Positions 52,949 to 61,474 are shown, counted from the stretch's first letter. The stretch: DNA of 64,000 bases from JAYPHU01 sp038127535 (GCA_038127535.1 JAYPHU010000001.1:141006-205005), one strand, 5' to 3'. Notes: generated by a model not told the origin, from the sequence alone. A program made the numbers and translations.

Positions 52949-53413
52949 CTAATTCCCGCCGTTTTGGTCTACGGCGGCGTGGGCGGCGTCGATCTTGGCG
53001 TCGGCATGGGTGGCCGTCGCTTCCGATTCCGCTGTTTCCCGTAATTCCCGGCCGGCGGAATTGGGCTCTGCCATGATTTTATCTTCATGTTCGATCTTCA
53101 TTAGCATGGCTAGGGCATTATTCTCCGGCAGCAGCACCTTTCGCGCATCTCTGGGCAGCGGCATCTCGTGCACCCGGCAAAACAGAATGATTGCCGCCGC
53201 CAGATGGGTTTCGGAAAATTTGATATCCCGGGATTCACCGTCGTCGGACGGCGCATATTTTAATGTGGCCGATAACCCGTCGTCCCCTTTGCCGATCAGC
53301 ATTTTGGAGATCGAGGAATGGGGCAGGCGGATATCGCTGCGCAGCGCATAATTGACCAGCGCCGCTTGGACCTCTGCGGTGGAAAAGACGATCTTGCGTG
53401 TCTCTGCCGGCAT
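52949..53413 (-). CDS. Hypothetical protein
   Basis: A 154-residue protein not recognised. Residues 1-110 look folded (TRKIVFSTAEVQAALVNYALRSD near the start; LAAAIILFCRVHEMPLPRDARKVLL near residue 80); after that the chain is Ala/Glu/Asp-rich and probably disordered. ATG 53413 is chosen because AGGAAG lies 4 bases upstream and because a start at 53479 would run into polA. It lies 47 bases downstream of polA, on the same strand, and may be cotranscribed. Confidence 0.65.
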   Translation of the reverse strand: MPAETRKIVFSTAEVQAALVNYALRSDIRLPHSSISKMLIGKGDDGLSATLKYAPSDDGESRDIKFSETHLAAAIILFCRVHEMPLPRDARKVLLPENNALAMLMKIEHEDKIMAEPNSAGRELRETAESEATATHADAKIDAAHAAVDQNGGN

Positions 53414-53460
53414 CATTCTTCCTAAAGTGGTTCTGAATTTTGCCTTTTTTACGGCTTTTT

Positions 53461-56313
53461 TTAGTGTGCTTCGTCCCAATTCTGACCGGAACCGGCATCG
53501 ACCACAAGGGGCACCGACAGTTCGGTCACGTTCTCCATCTCCTCGCGGGCGACGGCCGCCGTGGCGTCCAGTTCCTTCTCGGGGACTTCGAAGACCAACT
53601 CGTCGTGTACCTGAAGCAGCATTTTGCCCGATAGTTTGGCCTTTTTCAGGGCGCCCGGCAGGCGGATCATGGCGCGCTTGATGATATCCGCCGCGCCGCC
53701 TTGGATCGGCGCGTTTATGGCGGCCCGCTCCATGAAGCTGCGCCGCGCGCCGTTCTTGTCATTGATGCCCGGCACGAAACACTTCCGGCCATAGAGTGTG
53801 GTGACATAGCCGTTTTCCCGGGCCGATTCCTTGGCGTTCTCCATATAATCCCGGATGCCCGGATACTTCTCGAAATAGGCCTTGATGTAGTCGCCGGCCT
53901 CGCCCCGGCTGATGCCGAGCTGGCGGGCCAGGCCGAAAGCTGAAATGCCATAGATGATGCCGAAGTTGATCGCCTTGGCCTGACGGCGGACCATCGGGTC
54001 CATGCCCTCGACCGGCACGCCGAACACCTGGGACGCGGTCATGGCGTGGATATCCTGGCCGTCCCGGAACGCCTCTTTCAGCGTGTCGATATCCGCCACA
54101 TGGGCGAGCAGGCGCAGCTCGATCTGGGAATAGTCAGCGGACAGTAGGACATTGCCCTTGGCGGGGACGAAGGCTTGGCGGATTTTGCGGCCTTCTTCGG
54201 TGCGGATCGGGATGTTCTGCAGGTTGGGCTCGGTCGAGCTCAACCGCCCCGTGGAGGCAATCGCCTGGCCATAGTTGGTGTGCACCCGGCCGGTCTCCGG
54301 GTTGATTTGTCCGACAAGCGAATCCGCATACGTGCTTTTTAGTTTGGAGAGCTGCCGCCAGTCCAAGACGCGGGCCGGCAGTTCGTGCCCGTCCACGGCC
54401 AGGGTTTCCAGGATGTCCGCGCCGGTACCGTACGCGCCAGTCTTTCCCTTCTTGCCGCCGGGCAGGCCCATTTCGTCGAACAGCACTTCGCCCAATTGTT
54501 TCGGCGAGCCGATGTTGAATTCCCGGCCGGCGAGCTTGTGAATCTCTTCGCCCAGATCGCTGATCCGTTTGGCGAAATCATCGCTGAGGCTTTTCAGGAA
54601 CTTGGCGTCCACCTGGATGCCGGTCTGTTCCATATCATTCAGCACGTCGATCAGCGGGCGCTCGATGGTCTCGTAGAGGCCGGTCATCTTGTCCAGGACC
54701 AGCCGGGGCTTCAGCCCCTGATGCAGGCGCAGCGTAATGTCGGCGTCCTCGGCGGCGTAATCCAAGGCGGTCTCGAGCGGCACCTGATCGAAGGTCACCT
54801 GAGATTTGCCGGTACCGGCCACGTCTTTGTATTTGATCGTGTGATGCCCGAGATGCAGTTCCGCCAGCTCGTCCATGCCGTGGCCATGCTGAGCGCCCTC
54901 CAGCACATAGGAAATGATCATCGTGTCGTCGATCGGATGGACGTCAATGCCGTAGCGGGCCAGGACCTCCATATCGTATTTAATATTGTGCCCGATCTTC
55001 AGGACCGCTGGGTCCTCCAACAGCGGCTTTAGCAATTTAACCGCCTCGTCCAGGGCCACCTGTTTGACGCTCTCCCTGGCAATGCCTTTCGCCGGCGGCT
55101 CGTCGATCAGGTCCAGCTTCCCCTGACTTTCTGGGGCTACGTGCGCGACCGGGATATAGCACGCCTTGCCCGGCTCGATGGACATGGAAACGCCGACCAG
55201 ATCGGCCTCCATCGAATTCAGGGACGTGGTTTCCGTATCCACGGCGAAGATGCCGGCGGCCCGCGCCGCGTCGATCCAAGCCTTCAGGGCTTTCTCGTCC
55301 TGCACCAGCTCGTAAGACGCCTCTTTCACTTCGGGCACAAGGGGCGTCGGGCCCTTTGCGGAGCCGGCGTCCGTTGTTTCGTCTTTTGCTTTCTTGGCCG
55401 CGGACATTGTTGGCTCGTCCGGTGGCGGCGCGGTGACGCCGTACTTGCTTTCCATCCGGGTGATCAGGGATTTAAACGCCTGCTCCTGTAGGAATTTGAG
55501 CAAGACCTCCGGTTCCACAGGCTTGGCCACGAGATCGCCCAGCGGCACCTCCACCGGTACGTCGGTTTTCAAGGTCACCAGTTCGCGGGAGATGCGGGCC
55601 TTGTCGGCGTTTTCGATCAGCGCCTCCCGGCGCTTGGGCTGCTTGATGTTCTCCGCGTTGGCGAGAACGCCGTCCAGATCGCCGTACTCGCCGATCAACT
55701 GAGCCGCTGTCTTGACGCCGATGCCCGGTACGCCCGGCACGTTATCCGCCGAATCGCCGGCCAGGGCCTGCACGTCGATGACTTTCTCCGGGCTGACGCC
55801 GAACTTCTCCACCACCTCGTCCAGGCCGATCTTCTTGTTCTTCATGGCGTCGAACATTTTGATCTTGGGCCCGACCATCTGCATCAGGTCTTTGTCGGTG
55901 GAGACGATGGTCACTTCCGCCCCGGCTTCGACCGCCTGACGGGCATAGGTGGCGATTAGGTCGTCGGCCTCGTAGCCGTCCATATCCACCGCCGGTATAT
56001 TTAGTGCGCGGGTGGCTTCGCGCACCAGCTCGAACTGGGGGATCAGATCTTCGGGCGGCGGCGGCCGGTGGGCTTTATAGTCGGGATAGATATCGCTGCG
56101 GAAGGTCTTGCGCGCCCGGTCGAAGATCACGGCGATATGGTCGGCGTCTGTTTCGTCTGCCATCTTCAGCAGCATCTGGGTAAAGCCGTATACCGCGTTG
56201 GTCGGCGTCCCGTCGGGCCGGGACATTTGGGTCTTGATGCCGAAATAAGCGCGAAACAAAAACCCCGATCCGTCGATCAGGTAGACATGCTCGGGCGCCT
56301 TGGCGGCGCTCAG
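53461..56313 (-). CDS. polA: DNA polymerase I, CTG start
   Basis: A 950-residue Pol I with all three activities. The 5' nuclease begins HVYLIDGSGFLFRAYFG. The 3'-5' exonuclease is intact: FAVDTETTSLN, IGHNIKYDMEVL and YAAEDADITLRLH. Polymerase motifs are A (SADYSQIELRLLAHV), B (RRQAKAINFGIIYGIS) and C (LLQVHDELVFEVP). The nearest ordinary start in frame (TTG 56259) falls inside the conserved N-terminal motif. Between the preceding in-frame stop and that motif the only plausible start is CTG at 56313-56311. It lies 8 bases after GGAG and overlaps the stop of the zinc-finger gene (CTGA). CTG initiation is inferred. Confidence 0.95.
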   Translation of the reverse strand: MSAAKAPEHVYLIDGSGFLFRAYFGIKTQMSRPDGTPTNAVYGFTQMLLKMADETDADHIAVIFDRARKTFRSDIYPDYKAHRPPPPEDLIPQFELVREATRALNIPAVDMDGYEADDLIATYARQAVEAGAEVTIVSTDKDLMQMVGPKIKMFDAMKNKKIGLDEVVEKFGVSPEKVIDVQALAGDSADNVPGVPGIGVKTAAQLIGEYGDLDGVLANAENIKQPKRREALIENADKARISRELVTLKTDVPVEVPLGDLVAKPVEPEVLLKFLQEQAFKSLITRMESKYGVTAPPPDEPTMSAAKKAKDETTDAGSAKGPTPLVPEVKEASYELVQDEKALKAWIDAARAAGIFAVDTETTSLNSMEADLVGVSMSIEPGKACYIPVAHVAPESQGKLDLIDEPPAKGIARESVKQVALDEAVKLLKPLLEDPAVLKIGHNIKYDMEVLARYGIDVHPIDDTMIISYVLEGAQHGHGMDELAELHLGHHTIKYKDVAGTGKSQVTFDQVPLETALDYAAEDADITLRLHQGLKPRLVLDKMTGLYETIERPLIDVLNDMEQTGIQVDAKFLKSLSDDFAKRISDLGEEIHKLAGREFNIGSPKQLGEVLFDEMGLPGGKKGKTGAYGTGADILETLAVDGHELPARVLDWRQLSKLKSTYADSLVGQINPETGRVHTNYGQAIASTGRLSSTEPNLQNIPIRTEEGRKIRQAFVPAKGNVLLSADYSQIELRLLAHVADIDTLKEAFRDGQDIHAMTASQVFGVPVEGMDPMVRRQAKAINFGIIYGISAFGLARQLGISRGEAGDYIKAYFEKYPGIRDYMENAKESARENGYVTTLYGRKCFVPGINDKNGARRSFMERAAINAPIQGGAADIIKRAMIRLPGALKKAKLSGKMLLQVHDELVFEVPEKELDATAAVAREEMENVTELSVPLVVDAGSGQNWDEAH

Positions 56314-56498
56314 TGTCCTGTCTCCGCTGGCGCGTCGGGATCAAGCTGGAAAGTGCGGCTGCAGTAGGGGCAGGCCACTGTGCCGTCGTCGCCCAGATTC
56401 AGATAGACGCCCGGATGGCCGAGGGCCCCATTGCCGCCGTCGCAGAAAATGCGGGAGATTTCAACGAGGGTGATCTCTTCCTGATCGCTGGGAGTCAT
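56310..56498 (-). CDS. zf-CHCC zinc-finger domain small protein
   Basis: A 62-residue protein with the zf-CHCC pattern: FCDGGNGALGHPGVYLNLGDDG then VACPYCSRTFQLD (Cys, His and two further Cys as ligands). The domain is related to mitochondrial complex I subunit NDUFS6, and free-standing bacterial copies are common upstream of polA in this class. Its own role is unknown. The TGA stop overlaps the proposed CTG start of polA, so translational coupling is likely. Confidence 0.85.
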   Translation of the reverse strand: MTPSDQEEITLVEISRIFCDGGNGALGHPGVYLNLGDDGTVACPYCSRTFQLDPDAPAETGH

Positions 56499-56622
56499 GG
56501 CCCGGTTCCACCTGTCTTTTGTTGTTGCCCGGCGCGCCTGTGATTGACGCTCCTATCAGTGGATGATACCGAAAGATCAACGGCAATCAACCGCGCAAAT
56601 ACCAGCAAAAACCTCGGATTTC

Positions 56623-57588
56623 ATGACCGACTCCCTTCCCGATCTAGCGGTGGACATCACCGAGCTCAACAAGACCTACGCCGCCGGTTCCGGCCAGCCG
56701 CCCAAGGTGGCCCTGCAGGATGTGGATTTGCAGATACCGCGCGGCGCGTTCTTCGGGCTACTCGGGCCGAACGGGGCCGGCAAGTCGACCATCATCAACA
56801 TCATGGCTGGGCTGGTGATCAAAACCTCGGGCAGTGTGAAGGTCTGGGACTACGATATCGAAGCGCAGATGCGCCAGGCCCGCTCCGCCATCGGGGTGGT
56901 CCCCCAGGAACTCAACATCGATCCGTTCTTCACGCCGCGCGAGATCATGGAGGTGCAGGCTGGGCTCTACGGGGTGCCCAAGTCCGAACGCCGCACCGAC
57001 GAAATCCTGGCCGCCGTGCATCTGGCCGACAAAGCCGACGCCTATACGCGGACCCTGTCGGGGGGCATGCGCCGCCGGCTTCTGGTGGCCAAGGCCATGG
57101 TGCATCGCCCGCCGGTTCTGGTGTTGGACGAGCCCACCGCCGGCGTGGATGTGGAACTGCGCCAGCAGCTTTGGTCCTATATCCGGTCCTTGCGCGATCA
57201 GGGCACGACCATCCTGCTGACCACCCACTATCTGGAGGAGGCGGAGGAACTCTGCGACCGCATCGCCATTATTAATAAAGGCAAGGTGGTGACCAGCCAG
57301 CCGACCGATGAGTTGCTTAGGAGTCTCGATTCGAAAGAGCTCATTGTCACCGTGGATCAGGACCTGAGTGGGCTCCCCGACGGGCTCGGCAAGTTTAATG
57401 TGGAGCTCTCCAACGGCCGCAAACTGGTATTCCGCGTACCGCCGAGCCAGATGCCGGTGGAAGAGGTCTTGAGCGCCGTCCGCGCCGCCGGGTTGGGCAT
57501 CGTCGATCTGACCACCAAGGAATCGGACCTGGAAGACATTTTCCTGATGATGACCAGAGATGGGGATATAGCGGTGGAGGCCGGGTGA
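56623..57588 (+). CDS. ABC transporter ATP-binding protein (ABC-2 export type)
   Basis: A 321-residue ATPase of the DrrA/NodI-like class. Walker A is LLGPNGAGKSTIINIM near residue 45, the signature is TLSGGMRRRLLVAKAM near 146, Walker B is VLVLDEPTAGVD near 168, and the H-loop is ILLTTHYLEEAEEL near 200. A C-terminal extension of about 90 residues is typical for the ABC-2 class. No ABC-2 permease gene lies next to it in the window, which is unusual; the following gene is a lipoprotein hydrolase. ATG 56623 is preferred; an in-frame ATG at 56563 is possible since no strong ribosome binding site marks either. Confidence 0.88.
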   Translation: MTDSLPDLAVDITELNKTYAAGSGQPPKVALQDVDLQIPRGAFFGLLGPNGAGKSTIINIMAGLVIKTSGSVKVWDYDIEAQMRQARSAIGVVPQELNIDPFFTPREIMEVQAGLYGVPKSERRTDEILAAVHLADKADAYTRTLSGGMRRRLLVAKAMVHRPPVLVLDEPTAGVDVELRQQLWSYIRSLRDQGTTILLTTHYLEEAEELCDRIAIINKGKVVTSQPTDELLRSLDSKELIVTVDQDLSGLPDGLGKFNVELSNGRKLVFRVPPSQMPVEEVLSAVRAAGLGIVDLTTKESDLEDIFLMMTRDGDIAVEAG

Positions 57589-58526
57589 ACCGCCGCGCGC
57601 TTCTGATCCTCCTGCTGGCGCTGACGGTCACCGCCTGCGCGCCGAGACTGATGCCGCCGGGCCCGGCTGTGGCCGAACCCCGATTGACCGACACCGCCAT
57701 TGTCACCGCCGATCAGGCTGAACTGCCCCTGCATATCTGGCCGTCGGAAACGCCAAAGGCGGTGATCCTGGCGCTCCACGGATTTAACGACTACGGCACA
57801 TTCATCAAAGCCGCCGGCGCGTTCTTCGCCAAACAGGGCGTGCAGGTCTACGCTTATGATCAGCGGGGATTCGGCGCCGGGCCCAACCCCGGTTTCTGGC
57901 CCGGCCGGGACGCGCTCGCGGATGACGTGCGTTCGGCGGCGGGGTTGTTGCGGGCCCGCCATCCCGGTGTGCCGTTGTATCTGTTGGGCGCCAGCATGGG
58001 CGGCGCGGTGATCATGACCGCGGTCACCTCTGTGCCCAAACCGGATGTGGACGGCGTCATCGTGGCCGCCCCCGCCGTCTGGGGCCGAGCCACCATGCCC
58101 TTCTATCAGCGCTGGGCCTTGACGCTCACGTCCCACACACTGCCGTGGCTGAAACTGTCGGGACGGGGGCTTAACATCAAACCGTCGGACAACGTGCCGA
58201 TGTTGCGGGCGTTGGGCCGCGATCCGCTGATCATTAAAGAGACCCGGGTCGACGCGATCTGGGGGCTGGTGAATTTGATGGATGATGCGCTCGCCGCGGC
58301 CGAACGGCTCGAGACCAAGGCGCTCATCCTCTACGGCAACAAGGACGAGGTGATCAAAGCCAAGCCGACCGAGATGATGCTGGCCCGCCTGCCCGAAGCG
58401 TCAAAAGATCGCCGCACGCTCAAGCGCTACGACACCGGTTATCACATGCTGCTGCGTGATCTGCGGGCGGAAACCGTGTGGCGGGATATTTTGAGGTGGA
58501 TGGGGATCGCGGCAAAATCCTCGTGA
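57585..58526 (+). CDS. Lipoprotein-type alpha/beta hydrolase (lysophospholipase-like)
   Basis: A 313-residue serine hydrolase. A lipoprotein signal with the lipobox LTVTAC places the mature N-terminus at Cys18. The oxyanion segment ALHGFNDYG is near residue 65, the nucleophile elbow is LLGASMGGAVI near residue 135, an acid is in ALILYGNKDEVIKA near 250, and the final His is in GYHMLLRD near 287. It resembles monoacylglycerol lipase/lysophospholipase proteins. The GTG start overlaps the ABC gene by 4 bases, hinting at a joint role in lipid handling at the envelope. Confidence 0.85.
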   Translation: MNRRALLILLLALTVTACAPRLMPPGPAVAEPRLTDTAIVTADQAELPLHIWPSETPKAVILALHGFNDYGTFIKAAGAFFAKQGVQVYAYDQRGFGAGPNPGFWPGRDALADDVRSAAGLLRARHPGVPLYLLGASMGGAVIMTAVTSVPKPDVDGVIVAAPAVWGRATMPFYQRWALTLTSHTLPWLKLSGRGLNIKPSDNVPMLRALGRDPLIIKETRVDAIWGLVNLMDDALAAAERLETKALILYGNKDEVIKAKPTEMMLARLPEASKDRRTLKRYDTGYHMLLRDLRAETVWRDILRWMGIAAKSS

Positions 58527-58598
58527 GCGTCTAAAAACTTTACGCGCATAGCGCCGTGCAGTATGGTGCGCTCCCTCAAACACGGCGGTTTGCCGTAA

Positions 58599-58675
58599 GC
58601 GCCCGTAGCTCAGCTGGATAGAGTGTCGGCCTCCGAAGCCGAAGGTCACAGGTTCGAATCCTGTCGGGCGCGCCA
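58599..58675 (+). tRNA. tRNA-Arg(CCG)
   Basis: A 77-base cloverleaf with encoded CCA. Acceptor arms GCGCCCG and CGGGCGC pair fully; the D-arm is AGCTCAGCTGGATAGAGT, the anticodon stem TCGGC/GCCGA holds the loop CTCCGAA (anticodon CCG), and the T-arm is ACAGGTTCGAATCCTGT. The bases after the CCA turn AT-rich at once, which fits use of this tRNA as an integration site. Confidence 0.97.
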
Positions 58676-58782
58676 TTTATTTTCGTAGAAAATTCGTTTT
58701 TAATATCAATGGGATATTTTTCACGATTTTGCATAAATCGTGATTTTGGACGGATTTTGTGTGCCAGTTTGTGTGACAGTTT

Positions 58783-60120
58783 TCATGCCGAGACCACAGG
58801 CACAAAACCGCAGGTTTTCAGAAAATTATTTTTCAACGCTGCCTCAGCAATTCTTCTATCGCTTCTTTTCACAATGATGCTGTCGTAAACGCACAGGGAT
58901 GGAGCTGAGTGAAGACGCTTGAGCTCCAACATTGTTCTCAAGATTGCTTCAGATTCCAGATACATCAGATCAAAACAAGTTATCTTGTGACTGGTGATTG
59001 TCTCGAGGGCAGGGTGTTCAGCTAAAACTAAGCGTCGAACTTCTTTGATAGGAAAATCTTTATTTACATCTGATCCGTATTTAGGCGCGAACTTGGATCT
59101 GAATTGTGGGTTCCAAGATCTATGAAATTTACCACCTCCAAAGCTTCGATTGATCCAGAACTTCACAATGTCTCTGGGAACCGTATTAATCGAGTAAGGG
59201 TCCTTAGTAGGATCCAGCTCCAGATTGTTTTGAGCATAAAAGATGCTTAGGTGACTGGCACGAATATCCAGCTCGATAACGGGCTCCCCGTCCAATATCA
59301 TTTTGCCACGATCTTGTTTGGGCAACGACTGATAGCTTGGTTCCCCATTATCACAGAGTCTTCCGCCTTTATTCCATTGATAGTTTTCCTGGCGGCCTTG
59401 ATTAAAAATCCGTCTGAACCCGGCATGCTTGCCACCAATGAGTTCTATTCCAGACAAAAATTTGTTTAGTTCACCGATATCGTTCTCCAACGCTTTTGTG
59501 ACTTCGGTCGTTTTAAATCTTATTTCTTTGCCAGGAGTTTTAGTGGTGCCGGGTCGTTGCTTAGGAAGCCTCAATACCAGCGGCTTCAATGGTATCTTTC
59601 TTGTAAAATGCTCTTTGAGATTTTGGGGTGTTACTCCAAAGTAGGAGAGACGGTTCAGAAGAACACTTGTTGGGCGAAATCGCGTTGCCCAGTTGAAGCC
59701 CTGGGGGATGTCCCCAGGGTGTGCCGGACGATTATAAAAACCTGTAAGGCTCTCAATGTAGCCCAGTGCCCTCATACCCCTAATTACAGCGATGAAATGA
59801 CGATGCGAGACTTCACATTGCGTGAACGTGCTGGGGCTCAGAGTCCTGTAAGACCAATCAGACTTTTCTCGAGATAATCCAAGCACGAGATCAGTGATCG
59901 TGGAAGCAACAGCTTGTTCGAATTTAAGCAACTTCTTGCCACGTCGTTCATACTGACGTTCCGGATCTGCCAGCGTGATTAATTTACTCAGCTGCGTGCA
60001 GGCTTGTCGGCCTTGGTCGCTCACAGCCTGGTAATCTAGGCACATAAAGCGCGCTTCTCGCAGCTCACGGGATTCTTGCTCTGAGCGTTCCTCTATTACA
60101 CCTGTGTATTGATCCATCAT
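58783..60120 (-). CDS. Family A DNA polymerase-like protein with winged-helix-like N-terminus
   Basis: A 445-residue protein. Three polymerase A motifs appear in order and spacing. Motif A is VIELDIRASHLSIFYA (D285). Motif B is R316-DIVK320-FWIN324-RSFG328, matching the R-x3-K-x2-x-N-x2-Y/F-G pattern of Pol I. Motif C is SLCVYDSIIV (D413), with His of the usual HD replaced by Tyr. The helix before motif C, LESEAILRTMLEL, fits the Pol I pattern too. No exonuclease domain is present. Residues 80-155 (HFIAVIRGMRALGYIES, then FNWATRFRPTSVLLNRL) look like a winged helix. Base composition is lower in GC than the chromosome. It faces tRNA-Arg. Confidence 0.7.
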   Translation of the reverse strand: MMDQYTGVIEERSEQESRELREARFMCLDYQAVSDQGRQACTQLSKLITLADPERQYERRGKKLLKFEQAVASTITDLVLGLSREKSDWSYRTLSPSTFTQCEVSHRHFIAVIRGMRALGYIESLTGFYNRPAHPGDIPQGFNWATRFRPTSVLLNRLSYFGVTPQNLKEHFTRKIPLKPLVLRLPKQRPGTTKTPGKEIRFKTTEVTKALENDIGELNKFLSGIELIGGKHAGFRRIFNQGRQENYQWNKGGRLCDNGEPSYQSLPKQDRGKMILDGEPVIELDIRASHLSIFYAQNNLELDPTKDPYSINTVPRDIVKFWINRSFGGGKFHRSWNPQFRSKFAPKYGSDVNKDFPIKEVRRLVLAEHPALETITSHKITCFDLMYLESEAILRTMLELKRLHSAPSLCVYDSIIVKRSDRRIAEAALKNNFLKTCGFVPVVSA

Positions 60121-60227
60121 TTACCCCATTGTTGCTAAGGGGTTTTTGCAGAGACCGTCAGTATCCCCTCACTCTAAAATGATAGAGGCAAAACAGGGCG
60201 GGAGTTCGACTTCAATGAGGTGATTTT

Positions 60228-60341
60228 ATGGCTAGGCAGTCGACTGGTGCTAATCGCATTTTTGATCATTTTGTCGCCGACCTGTCACGCCGGAGGTCAA
60301 GGGTGGGGTTAATCAAAGAGGCCCAGATCGTCTGCCACTAA
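60228..60341 (+). CDS. Possible 37-residue small protein
   Basis: A short frame starting MARQSTGANRIFDHFVADLS and continuing with a basic RRRSRVG patch. A GAGGTG box lies 6 bases before the ATG. It is divergent from the polymerase-like gene and overlaps the end of the opposing small membrane protein frame by 33 bases. Only the ribosome binding site and the basic composition support it. Confidence 0.22.
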   Translation: MARQSTGANRIFDHFVADLSRRRSRVGLIKEAQIVCH

Positions 60342-60551
60342 ATAGCCGACTACACAGATAATCGCCCCAATGGCTATAATTACCCACAGCTTTTCATCGA
60401 AAAGATCGGCGATTTTGATACAAAGCACCAGACCGACCATCCACAAGATGAGGCCGCCGATTACAAGAACGATCTAGCCCAACCAGTTAGGGTCACCGGC
60501 GTAGCATAGAAATTCAACTTTGCAGAATCCGTTTATAAAGCCATCGATCAT
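60309..60551 (-). pseudogene. Small membrane protein frame with an internal amber codon
   Basis: An 81-codon frame from ATG 60551 to TAA 60309, interrupted by TAG at 60474-60476 (codon 26). After the TAG it encodes two strong membrane helices: IVLVIGGLILWMVGLVLCI and LWVIIAIGAIICVVGYLVA, ending DDLGLFD. Before it the sequence reads MIDGFINGFCKVEFLCYAG then DPNWLG. The frame stays open and protein-like across the stop. Either the gene is inactivated by one nonsense change, or translation starts again at an internal codon after it. It lies 15 bases downstream of the SEL1 gene and is probably in its operon. Confidence 0.5.
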
Positions 60552-60566
60552 TTGCGTTCACTCGCG

Positions 60567-61079
60567 TTAGTCGACGCTATACAGCGGACAATTCTCTGGC
60601 TTTTGGAAGCAGAGCTTAGCAAGCTTGAGAGCTAGCTCACGCTCTGTGGTGTTGAGCTTGGCTCGGAGTTCATCGCGATACTGCTGTGTAATGGAGTTAC
60701 CATCTGTAGCGGAGAGGTTGTACATGACGTAAGCCATGACGAGGTCCTGCAAGACGCCCACGCCGTTGGAGTACATCCAGCCGAGATTACGCTGCGCGGC
60801 GGAATTGCCCCGCTTAGCGGCCAGGCGATACCACCTAATGGCTTCCTTATAGTCTTTCGCAACACCTTGTTCATATTGGTACATCTGGCCGAGCCAGAAC
60901 TGCGCCGAGGCATGGCCCTGCTCGGCGAGTGGCTTAAAGTGCTTCAACGCCGTAGCGAAGTCGTATTTAAACCATGCCTTCTCGCCAGCGGCGTAGTTAG
61001 GCTCAAAGTTCTGCGCGGTGGCTGGCGGCATTACCGCCAAAGCGACGATTAGCAGAGTTATCGCGGATACGTATCGCAT
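60567..61079 (-). CDS. Secreted SEL1-repeat protein
   Basis: A 170-residue protein with a signal peptide (MRYVSAITLLIVALAVMPPATAQ, cleavage near residue 22) and about three SEL1-like repeats. They are AEQGHASAQFWLGQMYQYEQGVAKDYKEAIRWYRLAAKRG, NSAAQRNLGWMYSNGVGVLQD and YVMYNLSATDGN. A helical C-terminal segment carries two cysteines (KLCFQKPENC). SEL1 repeats are protein-binding scaffolds; the partner is unknown. It is likely periplasmic. The following frame is the small membrane protein with the amber codon. Confidence 0.85.
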   Translation of the reverse strand: MRYVSAITLLIVALAVMPPATAQNFEPNYAAGEKAWFKYDFATALKHFKPLAEQGHASAQFWLGQMYQYEQGVAKDYKEAIRWYRLAAKRGNSAAQRNLGWMYSNGVGVLQDLVMAYVMYNLSATDGNSITQQYRDELRAKLNTTERELALKLAKLCFQKPENCPLYSVD

Positions 61080-61155
61080 GGCCTGATCATAAGCCGATGG
61101 CTCCTACCTGAGCAATCCACTGCGGATTCCTTTTAGCGAAAGTAAATGGACCCAC

Positions 61156-61191
61156 AAAACCCCGCCGGCCTCAGAGGGGAAACCGGCGGGG
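61156..61191 (-). terminator. Intrinsic terminator of the 55-residue gene
   Basis: On the minus strand a perfect 9-base stem CCCCGCCGG/CCGGCGGGG (61183-61191 with 61160-61168) is followed by TTTTG. It lies 115 bases after the small gene's stop. Confidence 0.8.
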
Positions 61192-61306
61192 CAGAGCAAT
61201 CACGCCACAGGGGGAGCGTGACTGGGAGGATTTATAATCCACGTATCGGCATAGTCCTATGTGCCTGTGGCAAACAGAAGGCTACATTAAGGCTTTTTAG
61301 GGGCGG

Positions 61307-61474
61307 TTATTCATCTTCAGGAGCACCGTTGTCGAAAGGACGCACAAGATAGGTAAAAGCCGCACTGGACGGTTTCTCGAGAGCCTCCATCTGTTCCTTA
61401 AAAACCTTCGCAACACGGCTATCTTTCCCGTGCCGCGCAACGGCCTCTTCGTATAATTCTCGTAAAGTTGGCAT
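61307..61474 (-). CDS. 55-residue small protein, unknown
   Basis: A small frame starting MPTLRELYEEAVARHGKDSR. It is charged and helical for about 35 residues, then VRPFDNGAPEDE at the end. A strong GAGAGGAG box lies 7 bases before the ATG, and an intrinsic terminator follows the gene. This gives it a complete expression unit despite its size. No family was recognised; it is too short to infer function. A minus-strand terminator upstream at 61566-61598 separates it from anything transcribed before it. Confidence 0.55.
   Translation of the reverse strand: MPTLRELYEEAVARHGKDSRVAKVFKEQMEALEKPSSAAFTYLVRPFDNGAPEDE

Noticed and set aside
60474..60476. Pyrrolysine-type TAG read-through in the small membrane protein
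   Set aside because: No downstream insertion signal or methylamine genes are visible. Simple nonsense mutation or re-initiation is more likely.
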